Of a stretch of 5,954 nucleotides of DNA, positions 1 through 4,970 are shown in pieces. The DNA comes from Acidobacteriaceae bacterium. GTDB lineage: Bacteria; Acidobacteriota; Terriglobia; Terriglobales; Acidobacteriaceae. Each line of letters begins with the position of its first letter. Position 1 is the first letter of the stretch. The notes under the pieces are model-generated. The model had not been told where the DNA came from. It ran no database searches and saw only the letters and a list, made by a program, of their open reading frames with translations. A program made the position numbers and the translations under genes. The stretch lies in NCBI GenBank assembly GCA_003152795.1, contig PMBA01000093.1, positions 10,668 to 16,621 of the forward strand, read 5' to 3'.

Positions 1-48
1 GCCGCTCGAATCTCGTGACTCGGGTAACGGGAACAAACTGGTTGCAAC

Positions 49-54
49 TAAAAT
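49..54 (+). promoter_or_regulatory. Possible -10 element of the first gene
   Basis: TAAAAT matches the sigma70 -10 consensus at five of six positions and lies 27 bases before the ATG at 82, so the leader would be about 20 nt. No convincing -35 box is seen at 16-18 bp spacing, so this is a weak call. Confidence 0.25.
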
Positions 55-81
55 TAACTGGAGAACTGAAGAGGACCCTCT

Positions 82-573
82 ATGAACTGCAATCGCAAAA
101 TGATTTGGCTGGTTGTGCTGGCGACGATCGCGTTGGGACAGGCCGGCGCGCAAATTCTCACGGGCGATCAAGTAAAGAAAGCTGCGCCGAGTTCGTATTT
201 CTTTGGCGGCCAGAGCGCGTCGGTGCAGGTGCGCAATACGGCCGGCTTGAAGAACTCCGCGGGCAAGCTGGTGTTGGCGGGACTGGTGGACACCGCGGGA
301 TATTCCACCGCGATCGCGGAGAAGTACCAGGGCTTCCTGATCACCGAAACCAAACTCAGCTTTGACGGAGCGACGCTGGAGGCGGGAGCTTACGGATTCG
401 GCTTCAAGGACGGCAAGTTCGTGGTGATGAACGTGGCGTCAATGGACCTGTTCTCGATTGCCAGCCAGAACGACGATCAGGTCAAACATCCGGTTCCGTT
501 GAAACTTGAAAAAGACGGCTCCTCGTACAGGCTGTATGCCGGGCGGAAATATGTGGTCGTGAAGGCGGATTGA
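82..573 (+). CDS. Small exported protein of unknown function
   Basis: Encodes 163 aa. The N-terminus is a clear Sec signal peptide: Arg5/Lys6, a hydrophobic core at about residues 7-18, and a likely signal peptidase I site AGA|Q at residues 23/24. The mature part (about 140 aa) is rich in beta-prone and Gly/Ala segments and has no Cys, no second membrane span and no recognised catalytic motif. It ends in a Tyr/Val/Lys-rich strand (RKYVVVKAD). The segment around residues 90-115, with a 'LEAGAYGFGF' turn followed by a short strand, loosely recalls the small periplasmic DUF2911-type beta proteins, but I cannot establish this. The ATG at 82 is supported by an AAGAGGA Shine-Dalgarno sequence at 69-75 with about 6 nt spacing. 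The longer overlapping frame starting at 15 has no signal peptide and looks like a shadow. The gene is followed 29 bases later by a GC-rich hairpin, so it is probably monocistronic. The function is unknown; the coding call is firm. Confidence 0.85.
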   Translation: MNCNRKMIWLVVLATIALGQAGAQILTGDQVKKAAPSSYFFGGQSASVQVRNTAGLKNSAGKLVLAGLVDTAGYSTAIAEKYQGFLITETKLSFDGATLEAGAYGFGFKDGKFVVMNVASMDLFSIASQNDDQVKHPVPLKLEKDGSSYRLYAGRKYVVVKAD

Positions 574-960
574 GACAGGTTTGAGGGTTTCAGAGTGAAA
601 TGGGGCGTCCCGGGCTTGGGCCGGGCGGGGCGCCCGGTTCTCCACCAGCAATCATTTTCGGCGATTCGGCGATGGGCAAGCCGCTTTCCGCAACAGAATC
701 CGGGTTGGGTTCCGCGCCGGCGAACTCCTCGTTGCTTATCCTCTGAGCCAAGGGCAAACCTCCAAAGTCCTTGGCCAGTGCGGGTTTCCGGTTGGATGGC
801 CGGGGCGAGCTTCCGGGGATAACGCTGGGTTCGTTACTCATAAAGTGCAGATGCTTGCACCACCGGGCTCAGCCCAATCCGAACTCTTCCAGCTAAGTCC
901 ATTCACAACAATCGCTTACGCTATCCCTTTCGTATGGTTTCACGGGTGCACTATTGATGG
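574..960. other. 387-base gap without a well-supported gene
   Basis: Apart from the hairpin at 603-635, I see no firm gene, RNA or mobile element here. A minus-strand frame of 83 codons spans 841 down to 590. It would encode a Pro/Gly/Ser-rich, apparently disordered peptide starting MSNEPSVIPGSS, with codon choice that is not obviously random. It lacks a Shine-Dalgarno at usable spacing, has no recognisable domain, and its end runs through the hairpin. I therefore do not call it as a gene. A short inverted repeat GTGCA/TGCAC lies at about 845-860. No clean -35/-10 pair for the gene at 961 was found. Confidence 0.5.
603..635 (+). terminator. GC-rich hairpin, probable transcription end of the first gene
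   Basis: GGGCGTCCCG at 603-612 pairs with CGGGGCGCCC at 626-635: ten pairs including one G-T wobble, with a 13-nt loop. It begins 29 bases after the stop codon of the upstream gene. No T-run follows, so it may only pause polymerase or protect the 3' end rather than act as a full intrinsic terminator. Confidence 0.45.
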
Positions 961-1419
961 ATGCAGCCCAGAGAGTATGGGGCGAGCGGGGTGGCAACGT
1001 TGACCGTCGTATACAGCGCTGAGAGCATAGCTCCTCGAACCACGACGCGGCCGGCGGCGATGCTGCCACTGCTGGTGATTTTGTTCATCGTATCCTACGG
1101 CATTCTGACCATGCTGGTTTTCGAGCAAGGCCAGACCATCGAATCGCAGCGCACGTTGATTCGCGAGATGTTGAAGGACAGCAGCCAACTGGCAGCGCTG
1201 AAAGGCAAACTGGCCCGCGACGACAGTAAACGGCTTCAGAACAATGGGTCGGCGGCGCCGGATCAGAAAGGCGTGGATGCCGGCAATCCCGGAGCAGGGC
1301 CAAAAGGACCGGACAAAGATTCGAAACGAACCGGGAAATCGGCGCACTCCACGAAAGACGCGCCCGGGAAGCCGGCCGCAGATTTAGAGGATGTGCGGCG
1401 CTCCACTCGAGTGATCTAG
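961..1419 (+). CDS. Single-pass membrane protein with coiled-coil-like stem and charged tail, function unknown
   Basis: Encodes up to 152 aa. There is one hydrophobic span at about residues 35-54 (LPLLVILFIVSYGILTMLVF). An amphipathic, Glu/Gln/Leu-rich stretch at about 55-85 that could form a short coiled coil comes next. The tail (about 88-152) is rich in Lys, Asp, Gly, Pro and Ala and is probably disordered. This architecture resembles small hypothetical membrane proteins I recall from acidobacterial genomes, but no function is known to me. The start is uncertain. The ATG at 961 has no good ribosome site, and an in-frame GTG at 991 would give a protein beginning VATLTVVYSAES and may be the true start. 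ATG 1060 would begin right at the membrane span. The reading direction and the span are better supported than the exact N-terminus. It ends with TAG at 1417-1419. Confidence 0.65.
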   Translation: MQPREYGASGVATLTVVYSAESIAPRTTTRPAAMLPLLVILFIVSYGILTMLVFEQGQTIESQRTLIREMLKDSSQLAALKGKLARDDSKRLQNNGSAAPDQKGVDAGNPGAGPKGPDKDSKRTGKSAHSTKDAPGKPAADLEDVRRSTRVI

Positions 1420-1446
1420 CGGTCGCACCAGTTGGAGGCGGACCGC
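1419..1446 (+). terminator. Weak hairpin after the membrane-protein gene
   Basis: GCGGTC at 1419-1424 pairs with GACCGC at 1441-1446 around a 16-nt loop, overlapping the stop codon of the upstream gene. The nearest T-run (1460-1464) is 13 bases further on, so termination here is only possible. Confidence 0.25.
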
Positions 1447-1551
1447 GGCAGCGATTCGGTTTTTGGCTAGAAGTACTTCGCGAAAAAAAGACACAACGGT
1501 TCTGTGAGGTGCGGCCTTATGTGGGGGCCGCGATGCAAACGAGACCCAATT

Positions 1552-1800
1552 ATGAAGGCCCTAGCCCTAGCTCTAATCTTGTCTCTTCCCGTCCCCAGGT
1601 TGGCGCCCCCAGTTCAGCGCACCCCGACGCCGGCGCAGCAACCGGCGACGCGCAAGGGAGGGCGTTGGTACTTCGCCGCCACCGGCCACGCCGTGTATTG
1701 CTATGGACCGGTGATGACCATGCCCCAGGCGCAAGGGGGCTGGTTGAAAGTTGCAACTTTTTGCCGTGGCGATCGAACCATGGTGCCGCTAAAGGACTAG
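1552..1800 (+). CDS. Short exported protein, two cysteines, function unknown
   Basis: Encodes 82 aa from the ATG at 1552. The frame is open back to a GTG at 1504. The ATG is preferred because it places Met-Lys directly before a hydrophobic Ala/Leu/Ile run (residues 2-12), a plausible signal sequence or N-terminal anchor. The segment after it is Pro/Thr/Gln-rich (about residues 13-33) and looks like a flexible linker. The remaining 45 or so residues form a compact-looking Gly/Tyr/Trp-rich region with two Cys (in VYCYGP and TFCRGD) that could form a disulfide outside the cytoplasm. The Shine-Dalgarno is weak (GAGA about 8 nt upstream). The gene sits alone: the next promoter begins 23 bases after its stop. 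No family is recognised. Confidence 0.6.
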   Translation: MKALALALILSLPVPRLAPPVQRTPTPAQQPATRKGGRWYFAATGHAVYCYGPVMTMPQAQGGWLKVATFCRGDRTMVPLKD

Positions 1801-1823
1801 ACGGACTATTTTACGCAAATCGC

Positions 1824-1852
1824 TTGACTTGCTGACTCAACTCCACCAAAAT
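1824..1852 (+). promoter_or_regulatory. Sigma70-type promoter of paralog 1
   Basis: TTGACT at 1824-1829, a 17-bp spacer, then CAAAAT at 1847-1852. The same layout and flanking bases (GCTTGAC before, ATGCT at the end of the -10) recur before paralog 2, which supports it as a conserved promoter. Predicted leader is about 90 nt. Confidence 0.6.
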
Positions 1853-1901
1853 GCTCGACAATGCTGATGTTTCAATAGAGCCCCGCACGTTCCCCCGTTT
1901 T

Positions 1902-1924
1902 CCCTGACGATCACAGGGTTTTTT
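1902..1924 (+). promoter_or_regulatory. Leader hairpin followed by T6, before the ribosome site of paralog 1
   Basis: CCCTG at 1902-1906 pairs with CAGGG at 1914-1918 and is directly followed by six T (1919-1924). It ends 10 bases before the AGGAG of the coding gene. The stem is short, so it may be an attenuator, a pause site, or only a leader structure. Paralog 2 has a similar arrangement with a different stem sequence. Confidence 0.35.
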
Positions 1925-1949
1925 CAAATCTTTCAGGAGCAGGATAAAA

Positions 1950-3059
1950 ATGAGTAAGCGTTTTGCTGTCAGTGTGATGGTTGCATCCCTTGTGCTGGCG
2001 TGCGCCAGCATCGCATTCGCCCAGGAAACCAAGTACCCCGACATTCTCGATGCGAAGCCCATGTTCAAGACCCTGCCCAACCATGCGAAACTGGCCCCGG
2101 CCGCGCCGGCCGCCACTCTGACGCAGTGGAATGGCAGCTTTAAGGATCTTCTGGGGCACACCATCAACTACACCATGGTGGGCACCAGTCCTATTTCTAC
2201 AAACGTTACCACGACCATCCCGGTGTACATCATTCCGGTCAAGCTGAAGTATGGCAAGTCGAATGGAAACCGCGCCTTCGATCCGCAGAACACCGTGCTC
2301 AGTAACGGCAAGACGGTGATCAACAATATTATCGCTTCGCCCATCTTTAACCCGGGTGTCAACTTCACCCAGGGCGGCACCAACCTTGGAACCACGCAGT
2401 ATATCGATGCCTTCCAGCGCGGCAACTTCTGGTCCACGGTTGCCAGCAACAGCAACTATCACGTTCTGCTGGGTACGCCGAAGGTGCTGGCTGAGAAGAC
2501 CATTACGGTCACGGCCGCGCTCGGCAGTGTGATGAACAACCCGTTCGGGAGTGGAGTTGTCGGCACATACGACATCAACGCGTTCGACGCGAAGCTGCAA
2601 ACCTGGATGGCGGCGCAAAAGAAGATTACTCCGGGTGTTCTGCCGATCTTCATCACCTATGATGTTTTTCTGACTTCGGGCGGCGGTTGCTGTATCGGTG
2701 GCTATCACAGCGCCAACGGTCCCCAACCGGGTGGCCAGACCTACTCGACCACCACCTACGTGGATAGCCCAGGCTCCTTCTCGCAAGACGTGTCGGCTCT
2801 TTCGCACGAAATCGGCGAGTGGCTGGACGACCCGTTTGTGGACAACTCGGTCAACTGCAATGACAACAGCATTCTTGAAGTTGGCGATCCGCTGGAAGGC
2901 AACTCCAACTACGGAGCTTACCCGTACACGCTCGGCGGATTCACCTACAACCTGCAATCGCTGGTGTTCCTTGGCTACTTCGGCGCACCACCGTCAACCT
3001 CGGTTCACAGTTGGCTGGCTTTCCAGAACGACGAATCCCACGTCTGCCCGGGCCAATAA
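1950..3059 (+). CDS. Secreted SHExxE-motif protein, paralog 1 (putative metal-dependent enzyme)
   Basis: Encodes 369 aa. Residues 1-24 are a Sec signal peptide with cleavage AFA|Q. The mature chain starts QETKYPDILDAKP, and a Thr/Val-rich beta-type region follows (about 50-110). Conserved blocks come next: NFTQGGTNLGTTQYIDAFQR (about 138-157), the Cys-Cys-His block GGGCCIGGYHSA (C247, C248, H253), SHEIGEWLDDPFVDN (H286, E287, E290, D293, D294) and LEVGDPLEG (E310, D313). The order CxxGYHS, then SHExxE..xDP, then E-[IV]-GD matches, from memory, a bacterial secreted family distantly like plant EXORDIUM proteins; the biochemical role is not established. A metal site using H286, E290 and a later acidic residue is inference. 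The four mature Cys (247, 248, 303, 366) could form two disulfides. Two Shine-Dalgarno-like sites, AGGAG and AGGA within 1935-1944, support the ATG. A dedicated promoter and terminator indicate a monocistronic unit. Confidence 0.93.
   Translation: MSKRFAVSVMVASLVLACASIAFAQETKYPDILDAKPMFKTLPNHAKLAPAAPAATLTQWNGSFKDLLGHTINYTMVGTSPISTNVTTTIPVYIIPVKLKYGKSNGNRAFDPQNTVLSNGKTVINNIIASPIFNPGVNFTQGGTNLGTTQYIDAFQRGNFWSTVASNSNYHVLLGTPKVLAEKTITVTAALGSVMNNPFGSGVVGTYDINAFDAKLQTWMAAQKKITPGVLPIFITYDVFLTSGGGCCIGGYHSANGPQPGGQTYSTTTYVDSPGSFSQDVSALSHEIGEWLDDPFVDNSVNCNDNSILEVGDPLEGNSNYGAYPYTLGGFTYNLQSLVFLGYFGAPPSTSVHSWLAFQNDESHVCPGQ
2337..2432 (+). repeat. 96-bp perfect repeat, copy 1
   Basis: Thirty-two codons (Ser130 to Trp161 of paralog 1) that are identical base for base to 3696-3791. 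Synonymous differences resume immediately outside, for example GCT versus GCC in the codon just before. Confidence 0.95.
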
Positions 3060-3085
3060 GCTCGTTGCAGCAGGGTTTTCTGAGG

Positions 3086-3120
3086 AAGAGCCCGTTCCAT
3101 TGGGAGCGGGCTCTTTAATT
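3086..3120 (+). terminator. Intrinsic terminator of paralog 1
   Basis: Bases 3086-3098 (AAGAGCCCGTTCC) pair with 3103-3115 (GGGAGCGGGCTCTT, taken from its second base): 13 pairs including one G-T, around an ATTG loop. T-rich sequence (TTTAATTTT) follows. It lies 26 bases after the stop codon. The A-rich left flank could let it work weakly in both directions. Confidence 0.9.
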
Positions 3121-3208
3121 TTCGCAAAATTGCAATTCCTTGCAGTTATGATCCGCTGGCAAGGGAACCCGATGAGAACCGGGTGCAAAGAATTTACAAT
3201 CACCGGGC

Positions 3209-3237
3209 TTGACACGCCGGTCGCACCCCGCCAGAAT
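3209..3237 (+). promoter_or_regulatory. Sigma70-type promoter of paralog 2
   Basis: A perfect TTGACA at 3209-3214, a 17-bp spacer, then CAGAAT at 3232-3237. The following GCT and the preceding GC match the promoter of paralog 1 at the same positions. Predicted leader is about 65-70 nt. Confidence 0.7.
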
Positions 3238-3266
3238 GCTTCGCAGCGCAGTGTTCTAGGCTTTCC

Positions 3267-3296
3267 CTGGGGTCCCTCGGCATTTCCCAGATTTTT
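3267..3296 (+). promoter_or_regulatory. Leader hairpin followed by T5, before the ribosome site of paralog 2
   Basis: CTGGG at 3267-3271 pairs with CCCAG at 3286-3290, with a 14-nt loop and a possible extra G-T pair. ATTTTT follows, then CAGGAG. The position relative to the ribosome site is like that in paralog 1. The stem is short, so the regulatory role is speculative. Confidence 0.35.
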
Positions 3297-3311
3297 CAGG
3301 AGTGGAAAAAT

Positions 3312-4424
3312 ATGACGCAACGTCTCGTAGCCGGTTTGCTTGCTGCCCTGTTCATGGCATGTCCCAGCGGCAGTTTCGCTCAGGAAAAGAAGTATCCCGA
3401 AGTTCTCGATGCCAAGCCGAGGTTCAAGACCCTGCCCAACCATACGGAACTGGCCCCGACCGCGCCGGCCGCCACTCTCACGCAGTGGAATGGCAGCTTC
3501 ACCGATCTGACAGGAAAGAAGATTACGTACACCATGGTGGGGACCGATCCCTCCACGGGCGGCGTCTCGACCACGGTGCCGGTGTACATTATTCCGATCA
3601 AGATGGTTTACGGCAAGGCGAACGGCAATCACACGTTCGATCCGGTGAAGACGACGGTGTCCAACGGGCTGACGGTAGTCAACAACGTGATTGCCTCGCC
3701 CATCTTTAACCCGGGTGTCAACTTCACCCAGGGCGGCACCAACCTTGGAACCACGCAGTATATCGATGCCTTCCAGCGCGGCAACTTCTGGAAGTCGGTG
3801 CACAAGAAAGCGAACTCCGGCTACCACGTTCTGTTGGGCACGCCGACCGTATTGAAGGAACAGAGCATTACGGTTTCAGCGACGCTGGGGCAAGTCGTCA
3901 ACAACCCATTTGGCAGCGGGATTGTCGGCACCTACGATATCAACGCTTTTGACGGGAAGTTGCAGACCTACATGAAAAAATTCTCCCAGCTCAACCCGGG
4001 CGTTCTGCCTCTGTTCATCACCTATAACATCTATCTGACGGAAGGGGGGGGATGCTGCATCGGAGGCTATCACAGCGCCAACGGTCCTCAACCCGGCGGG
4101 CAAACCTATTCGTACTCCACCTACGTGGATAGCTCGGGAGCTTTCTCGCAAGATGTGTCCGCTCTCTCGCACGAAATCGGGGAGTGGCTGGACGATCCGT
4201 TTGTGGACAACGGGGTCAACTGTCAGGATAACGGCATTCTTGAAGTGGGCGATCCGCTGGAAGGCAACGCCAACTACGGAGCTTACCCGTACTCGCTCGG
4301 CGGATTCACCTACAACCTGCAGTCGCTGGTTTTCATCGGCTATTTCGGAGCGCCGAAAAGTACCTCGGTGCACAGCTGGTACGCCTTTCAGAACGACATG
4401 TCCCACGTCTGCCCGGGACAGTAG
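3312..4424 (+). CDS. Secreted SHExxE-motif protein, paralog 2 (putative metal-dependent enzyme)
   Basis: Encodes 370 aa. The signal peptide is residues 1-23 with cleavage SFA|Q; its sequence has diverged from paralog 1 while the mature chain starts with the same QE-KYP pattern. By hand alignment the mature proteins are about 78% identical, with one two-residue length difference after the shared NFW block (about residue 165). The Cys-Cys-His block (C248, C249, H254), SHEIGEWLDDPFVDN (H287, E288, E291, D294, D295), LEVGDPLEG (E311) and the HVCPGQ end (C367) are unchanged, so selection appears to hold the presumed active region. Differences cluster in the N-terminal beta region and around residues 222-228 (KKFSQLN versus AAQKKIT). 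AGGAG at 3298-3302 with 9 nt spacing supports the ATG. A run of eight G lies at 4044-4051 within the Gly-rich block. The role is unknown; extracellular or periplasmic hydrolase-like activity is a guess. Confidence 0.93.
   Translation: MTQRLVAGLLAALFMACPSGSFAQEKKYPEVLDAKPRFKTLPNHTELAPTAPAATLTQWNGSFTDLTGKKITYTMVGTDPSTGGVSTTVPVYIIPIKMVYGKANGNHTFDPVKTTVSNGLTVVNNVIASPIFNPGVNFTQGGTNLGTTQYIDAFQRGNFWKSVHKKANSGYHVLLGTPTVLKEQSITVSATLGQVVNNPFGSGIVGTYDINAFDGKLQTYMKKFSQLNPGVLPLFITYNIYLTEGGGCCIGGYHSANGPQPGGQTYSYSTYVDSSGAFSQDVSALSHEIGEWLDDPFVDNGVNCQDNGILEVGDPLEGNANYGAYPYSLGGFTYNLQSLVFIGYFGAPKSTSVHSWYAFQNDMSHVCPGQ
3696..3791 (+). repeat. 96-bp perfect repeat, copy 2
   Basis: Identical to 2337-2432 and in the same codon phase (residues 129-160 of paralog 2), at an offset of 1359 bases. 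Confidence 0.95.
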
Positions 4425-4449
4425 AGTTGGGCTGATCTGTCGGATTCAG

Positions 4450-4478
4450 GAGCCCGTCCCTCCGGGGGCGGGCTCTTT
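4450..4478 (+). terminator. Intrinsic terminator of paralog 2
   Basis: GAGCCCGTCCC at 4450-4460 pairs with GGGGCGGGCTC at 4465-4475: 11 pairs including one G-T. The loop is TCCG closed by C-G, a UNCG-type tetraloop that is known to be unusually stable. TTT follows. It starts 25 bases after the stop codon, as in paralog 1. Confidence 0.85.
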
Positions 4479-4545
4479 GTGTTGATGGGGAGTGGGCTCC
4501 GGAGCACGCGCGGCGAAGGCAGCATTCCTGTTGAAATCGAGAACT

Positions 4546-4554
4546 TGCTATTAT
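4546..4554 (+). promoter_or_regulatory. Extended -10 promoter element
   Basis: TGCTATTAT is a TGn extension plus a -10 hexamer matching the consensus at five of six bases. Only a poor -35 is seen at 17-18 bp. A start near 4561 would transcribe towards the small frame at 4571 and the tRNA at 4752. It is the best promoter candidate seen for that tRNA. Confidence 0.4.
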
Positions 4555-4570
4555 TTGGGATAGGGGACTC

Positions 4571-4720
4571 GTGATCGTCCGCCTGCCTATGCACAGGCCG
4601 CTATGGGACATGGTGGGATGGGCATCCGGAAAGCTGGGTGGCCAAGGTATGACGCGACTGGGACGATCTCGAACCCGATCATGGGATTTTGTCTGGAACC
4701 AGTTCGGTAATTGGCTGTAA
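4571..4720 (+). CDS. Possible small protein (49 aa), weak
   Basis: A GTG-started frame of 49 codons ending in TAA at 4718-4720. AGGGGA at 4562-4567 could serve as a Shine-Dalgarno with short spacing, and an extended -10 element lies just upstream. The predicted peptide is basic and Trp-rich (five Trp) with no Cys and no clear membrane span; an alternative ATG is at 4589. A frame of this length can arise by chance in GC-rich DNA, and the third-position composition is not distinctive. The stretch may instead be the 5' leader of the tRNA transcript. No homolog is recognised. Confidence 0.2.
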   Translation: MIVRLPMHRPLWDMVGWASGKLGGQGMTRLGRSRTRSWDFVWNQFGNWL

Positions 4721-4751
4721 GTGCTTTGCAATGTGGTCTTTACTAATAAGC

Positions 4752-4828
4752 GGGCCCGTAGCTCAAGCGGATAGAGCATCGGATTTCTAATCCGAGGGTT
4801 GCAGGTTCGATTCCTGCCGGGCCTACCA
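4752..4828 (+). tRNA. tRNA-Arg (anticodon TCT)
   Basis: A complete 77-base cloverleaf. The acceptor stem is GGGCCCG with CGGGCCT (first pair G-T), the D stem is GCTC/GAGC, the anticodon stem is TCGGA/TCCGA and the T stem is GCAGG/CCTGC with the TTCGATT loop. The seven-base anticodon loop TTTCTAA places TCT at 4786-4788, which reads AGA and AGG arginine codons. Position 73 is A and the CCA end is encoded (4826-4828). No tight promoter is seen in the 30 bases upstream, so it may be processed from a longer transcript. Confidence 0.97.
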
Positions 4829-4928
4829 GATTGTCCTATAGGAATCCCCCCTTCGTGCCATTCCGCGCTTCGCGATTAGTACGTAGAGTAGGTGGTGAGC
4901 AGACTTCGGGGGAGGGCTGTTCAAACGG

Positions 4929-4970
4929 GCGTCCGATGACTCTAACCGAGTCCGGGCGCTTTCGTTTTTT
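4929..4970 (+). terminator. Intrinsic terminator downstream of the tRNA
   Basis: An outer stem, 4929-4935 with 4953-4959 (seven pairs, one G-T), leads through a two-base bulge to an inner stem GACTC (4938-4942) with GAGTC (4948-4952) and a TAACC loop. TTTCGTTTTTT follows. The T-run is on the plus strand, so it should end the tRNA transcript. It overlaps the last codons of the convergent reductase gene. Confidence 0.85.

Larger units (their letters stand above)
1824..3115 (+). repeat. Tandem duplicated transcription unit, copy 1
   Basis: Promoter, leader, coding gene and terminator of paralog 1. The whole unit, not only the reading frame, corresponds in order to the unit at 3209-4475. Noncoding parts have diverged more than coding parts, but the -35/-10 boxes, the T-run plus CAGGAG ribosome site and the terminator core (AGCCCG...CGGGCTCTTT) are still recognisably shared. 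Confidence 0.75.
3209..4475 (+). repeat. Tandem duplicated transcription unit, copy 2
   Basis: Promoter, leader, coding gene and terminator of paralog 2, in the same order and orientation as 1824-3115. The 93 bases between the two units carry no gene. Confidence 0.75.

Noticed and set aside
1992..2006. Possible lipoprotein signal (VLAC, Cys18) in paralog 1
   Set aside because: The lipobox is imperfect, paralog 2 has FMAC at the same place, and both have a better signal peptidase I site (AFA or SFA before Gln) six residues later.
1911..2957. Long minus-strand open frame (348 codons) opposite paralog 1, with a similar one opposite paralog 2
   Set aside because: It is Arg/Val/Gly-rich, has no ribosome site, and is a typical antisense shadow of a GC-rich gene. 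The plus strand has a signal peptide, promoter, Shine-Dalgarno and terminator.
3130..3152. TTGCAA ... TATGAT promoter-like pair after the first paralog terminator
   Set aside because: The spacer is only 11 bp, and the TTGACA/CAGAAT pair further down has correct spacing and a match in copy 1.
1824..4475. Transposon or composite element explaining the repeated units
   Set aside because: There is no transposase, no flanking inverted repeats and no target-site duplication. The repeats are diverged gene copies in direct orientation, as expected for simple tandem duplication.
4531..4554. TTGAAA with TATTAT as a -35/-10 pair
   Set aside because: The spacer is 12 bp. The TGCTATTAT extended -10 reading is kept instead.
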